Source of the DNA: Acidimicrobiaceae bacterium
Lineage (GTDB): Bacteria; Actinomycetota; Acidimicrobiia; Acidimicrobiales; RAAP-2
DNA: 32,345 bases
Direction: 5' to 3'
Assembly: GCA_003141815.1 (NCBI GenBank)
Contig: PLNQ01000052.1
Coordinates: forward strand, 6,673 to 39,017
The notes under the pieces were generated by a model that worked only from the letters and a program-made list of their open reading frames with translations, was not told the DNA's origin and searched no databases. The translations under genes and the position numbers were made by a program. This document shows positions 30,091 to 32,345 of this stretch, in pieces; within the stretch, counting starts at the first letter, position 1, and each line of letters starts with the position of its first letter.

Positions 30091-30096
30091 TAGGTT
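30091..30096 (+). promoter_or_regulatory. Possible -10 element of pgi
   Basis: TAGGTT fits TAnnnT and lies 21 bases before the pgi ATG; a purine run GAAGAAG lies within the short leader. Confidence 0.35.
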
Positions 30097-30117
30097 TATG
30101 AAGAAGTTCACGACACC

Positions 30118-31770
30118 ATGACCAGCCCACCCTTAACCCAACGTCCGGCCTGGAACGCGCTCACGGCGCATGGTCGCGCGATGAAAGCATGTCATCTTCG
30201 AGAACTCTTTGGCGAGGATCCGACTCGGGGTCTTCGCTTTCACGTCGAAGCGGAGGGTCTCTACTTCGACTACTCGAAGAACCTCATCACCGACGAGACG
30301 CTCGGCCTCCTCGCCCAGTTGGCGCGCGAATCAGAAGTTGAACAGCGTCGTGACGCGATGTTCGCTGGACAGCACCTCAACGAATCAGAGAACCGCGCTG
30401 TCCTACACGTGGCGCTTCGAATGCCCAGCTACGCGTCACTCGTCGTTGACGGCGTCGACGTCGTCGCCGAAGTTCACCGTGTTCTTGAGCGCATGGCCAC
30501 CTTCTCCGACCAGATTCGAAGTGGGGCGTGGCGGGGCCATACCAACCGCCCTATTAGGAACGTCGTCAATATCGGCATCGGCGGATCTGACCTGGGCCCG
30601 GTGATGGCCTACGAGGCCCTGCGTCACTACGCCCAGCGTGATCTCACGTTTCGCTTCGTCTCCAACGTCGACGCGACCGACTTCGTCGAGGCGGTGCGCG
30701 ACCTCGACGCGCAAGAGACCCTCTTCATCATCTCGTCAAAGACCTTTGGCACCCTCGAGACACTCACGAACGCCGCTTCCGCCCGGCGTTGGCTCATCGA
30801 CCAGCTCGGCGACGAGGCCGCGGTCGCCAAACACTTCGTCGCGGTGTCGACGAATGCGGCCAAAGTCGCGGCCTTTGGTATCGACGTCGCGAACATGTTC
30901 GAGTTCTGGGACTGGGTCGGCGGCCGCTATTCAATGGAGAGTGCCATCGGCCTTTCCACCATGATCGCCATCGGACCCGCACTCTTCTTCGAGATGCTCG
31001 CTGGCTTTTACGCCATGGACGAGCACTTCGTGCGGACTCCCATCACAGAAAACCTGCCAATGTTGCTCGGGCTCCTCGCGGTGTGGAACCGTAACTTCCT
31101 CGGTTTTCCAACGGTGGGCGTGATGCCCTACGACCAGTACCTGCACCGTCTTCCCGCCTACCTTCAACAGCTCACGATGGAGTCCAACGGCAAGCACGTG
31201 ACGCTGAGCGGCGATCGGGTCAACTACGAGACCGGGCCGATCTACTGGGGTGAGCCCGGCACGAATGGTCAACACAGCTTCTACCAGCTCATCCACCAGG
31301 GAACCACAGTGGTGCCAGTCGACTTCATCGGTTTCGTCAACAGCCTCAACCCCCTCGGCGACCATCACGACATTTTGATGTCGAACGTCTTCGCCCAAGC
31401 CCAGGCCTTGGCCTTTGGCAAGACCGAAGAAGAACTACGCCACGAGGGCGCCGACGAACGGGCGTTGAAGCATCGCGTCATGGAAGGCAACCGCCCCTCG
31501 AACGTCATCTTGGCGAACGAACTCTCGCCACGGCTCTTGGGACTTCTCGTCGCGCTCTACGAGCACTCGGTCTTCGTCCAGGGCGTGATCTGGGACGTTG
31601 ACTCCTTTGACCAGTGGGGCGTCGAACTCGGTAAGCAACTCGCGGCGGGCATCATTCCCGAGTTGACCGCTACGGATCCCGTCGAACTCGCGCACGACTC
31701 TTCGACGAACGCCCTTATCTCTTACTACCGGTCACTCAAGCAGAATGGACGTAACGATGACGACCACTAA
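30118..31770 (+). CDS. pgi: Glucose-6-phosphate isomerase
   Basis: A 550-residue enzyme interconverting glucose 6-phosphate and fructose 6-phosphate. Both family signatures are present: [14 protein letters not shown] and [13 protein letters not shown]. The sugar-phosphate loop [11 protein letters not shown], the [10 protein letters not shown] block and [16 protein letters not shown] are also clear. Length is normal for the long (E. coli-like) form. The 3' end overlaps the possible start of the next gene, a 6-phosphogluconate dehydrogenase, so the two are probably co-transcribed and feed glucose 6-phosphate into glycolysis or the oxidative pentose phosphate route. Confidence 0.98.
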   Translation: MTSPPLTQRPAWNALTAHGRAMKACHLRELFGEDPTRGLRFHVEAEGLYFDYSKNLITDETLGLLAQLARESEVEQRRDAMFAGQHLNESENRAVLHVALRMPSYASLVVDGVDVVAEVHRVLERMATFSDQIRSGAWRGHTNRPIRNVVNIGIGGSDLGPVMAYEALRHYAQRDLTFRFVSNVDATDFVEAVRDLDAQETLFIISSKTFGTLETLTNAASARRWLIDQLGDEAAVAKHFVAVSTNAAKVAAFGIDVANMFEFWDWVGGRYSMESAIGLSTMIAIGPALFFEMLAGFYAMDEHFVRTPITENLPMLLGLLAVWNRNFLGFPTVGVMPYDQYLHRLPAYLQQLTMESNGKHVTLSGDRVNYETGPIYWGEPGTNGQHSFYQLIHQGTTVVPVDFIGFVNSLNPLGDHHDILMSNVFAQAQALAFGKTEEELRHEGADERALKHRVMEGNRPSNVILANELSPRLLGLLVALYEHSVFVQGVIWDVDSFDQWGVELGKQLAAGIIPELTATDPVELAHDSSTNALISYYRSLKQNGRNDDDH

Positions 31771-32345
31771 ACCAATGCAACTCGGAATGGTCGGCCTCGG
31801 TCGCATGGGTGCGAACATCGTGCGCCGCGTCGTTAACGACGGGCACCGATGCGTCGTCTACGACGTCAACGACGCGGCGGTGACGACACTCGTGGGCGAG
31901 CGGGTTATGGGCGCGTCGTCACTCGAGGACCTGGTCAGCAAACTCGAAGCACCGCGGGCCATCTGGCTGATGCTGCCCGCGGCGATCACCCACGAAACGC
32001 TCAAGGCCCTCGTCGCCTCTCTCGACCCCGACGACGTCGTCATCGACGGAGGTAACTCGTACTACCAAGACGACGTCGATCGCGCTCTGGAGCTCAAAGA
32101 TCACGGCGTGCACTACGTGGACTGCGGCACGAGTGGTGGCGTCTGGGGACTCGAGCGCGGCTACAGCCTCATGATCGGCGGCGAGGACGACGTGATTCGT
32201 CGCCTCGACCCGCTCTTTCAGACCATCGCGCCCGGCCATGATGGCACCGAGCCCACGCCTGGTCGCGCCAGCGGCGGTACTGCGCAGAACGGCTACCTGC
32301 ACTGCGGACCGAATGGCGCGGGTCACTTCGTCAAGATGGTCCACA
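31757..32345 (+). CDS. gnd: 6-phosphogluconate dehydrogenase (decarboxylating), N-terminal part; runs off the window
   Basis: About 196 residues are present. The NAD(P)-binding fold begins [27 protein letters not shown] is the family's GNS block, [23 protein letters not shown] is the substrate-site signature with the SGG motif, and [15 protein letters not shown] contains the catalytic lysine. The [10 protein letters not shown] form and spacing point to the shorter, often NAD-preferring type (GndA/YqeC-like) rather than the E. coli Gnd type. Start: ATG at 31757 overlaps the pgi stop, and an in-frame ATG at 31775 is an alternative that gives the usual MQLGMVGLG opening. No strong ribosome site separates them. 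Confidence 0.92.
   Translation, partial: MTTTKPMQLGMVGLGRMGANIVRRVVNDGHRCVVYDVNDAAVTTLVGERVMGASSLEDLVSKLEAPRAIWLMLPAAITHETLKALVASLDPDDVVIDGGNSYYQDDVDRALELKDHGVHYVDCGTSGGVWGLERGYSLMIGGEDDVIRRLDPLFQTIAPGHDGTEPTPGRASGGTAQNGYLHCGPNGAGHFVKMVH

Noticed and set aside
29206..30093. 295-codon open frame on the plus strand
   Set aside because: It runs antisense to the repeat-rich head of the TPR gene; its composition (Arg/Ser/Ala) mirrors the repeats and it has no recognisable domain.
29840..30117. Possible tRNA or small RNA gene in the longest intergenic gap
   Set aside because: No cloverleaf or CCA-end pattern was found; only a promoter-like box and one small hairpin can be supported.

Overview
The window is chromosomal DNA from a high-GC actinobacterium, most likely from a deep lineage such as Acidimicrobiia. 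This is an inference. It rests on the gene order gcvH, garA-like FHA gene, ftsR-like MerR gene and DUF151 nuclease gene (the mycobacterial Rv1826-Rv1829 order), a second MerR gene closely resembling Rv1830, and the two-subunit glycine decarboxylase. Genes are packed tightly: many pairs overlap by 4 bases (GTGA or ATGA), and two convergent pairs share a CTAG stop overlap. I see no tRNA, rRNA, CRISPR array, transposase, phage gene or defence system.

Bases 1-6391 hold an aromatic/amine catabolism island. The end of a cytochrome P450 converges on a glutamine-synthetase-like gene. That gene is divergent from a five-gene chain: FAH-family isomerase (hpaG-like), semialdehyde dehydrogenase (hpaE-like), class III extradiol dioxygenase (hpaD-like), acetoacetate-decarboxylase-like protein and a MarR regulator. 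The shared 100-base promoter region carries nested inverted repeats that look like the MarR operator. The set resembles homoprotocatechuate meta-cleavage but lacks visible hpaF, hpaH and hpaI.

Bases 6470-9233 hold an aminotransferase and a D-2-hydroxyacid dehydrogenase on the minus strand. Upstream are the 3' stub of a RidA-family gene and, pointing the other way, the 3' stub of a methyltransferase gene. Both lack their 5' parts, as expected from one deletion. Next on the minus strand are a PaiB-like flavin protein, a YCII protein plus SigI-type sigma factor pair, and a bacterioferritin-like gene. Prominent palindromes lie upstream of the last two transcription units.

Bases 12380-17169 form one glycine-cleavage operon: MerR regulator, small PD-(D/E)XK-like protein, gcvT, gcvPA, gcvPB, then a likely terminator. 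The remaining glycine-cleavage gene, gcvH, lies about 8 kb away at 25 kb in the garA/ftsR/DUF151 cluster behind pgsA. Between the two are the divergent thiG/thiD pair, a membrane-anchored protein, a GT-C type membrane glycosyltransferase, an alpha/beta hydrolase, an AcuI-type reductase and a DUF4232 protein.

Bases 26024-32345 are mostly central carbon metabolism: class I fructose-bisphosphate aldolase, pgi and the start of a 6-phosphogluconate dehydrogenase gene, with a serine beta-lactamase-like hydrolase and a large repeat-rich TPR protein between them. A recurring feature is a TAnnnT hexamer 5-7 bases before the start codon with no usable Shine-Dalgarno site, suggesting leaderless transcripts for about nine genes.
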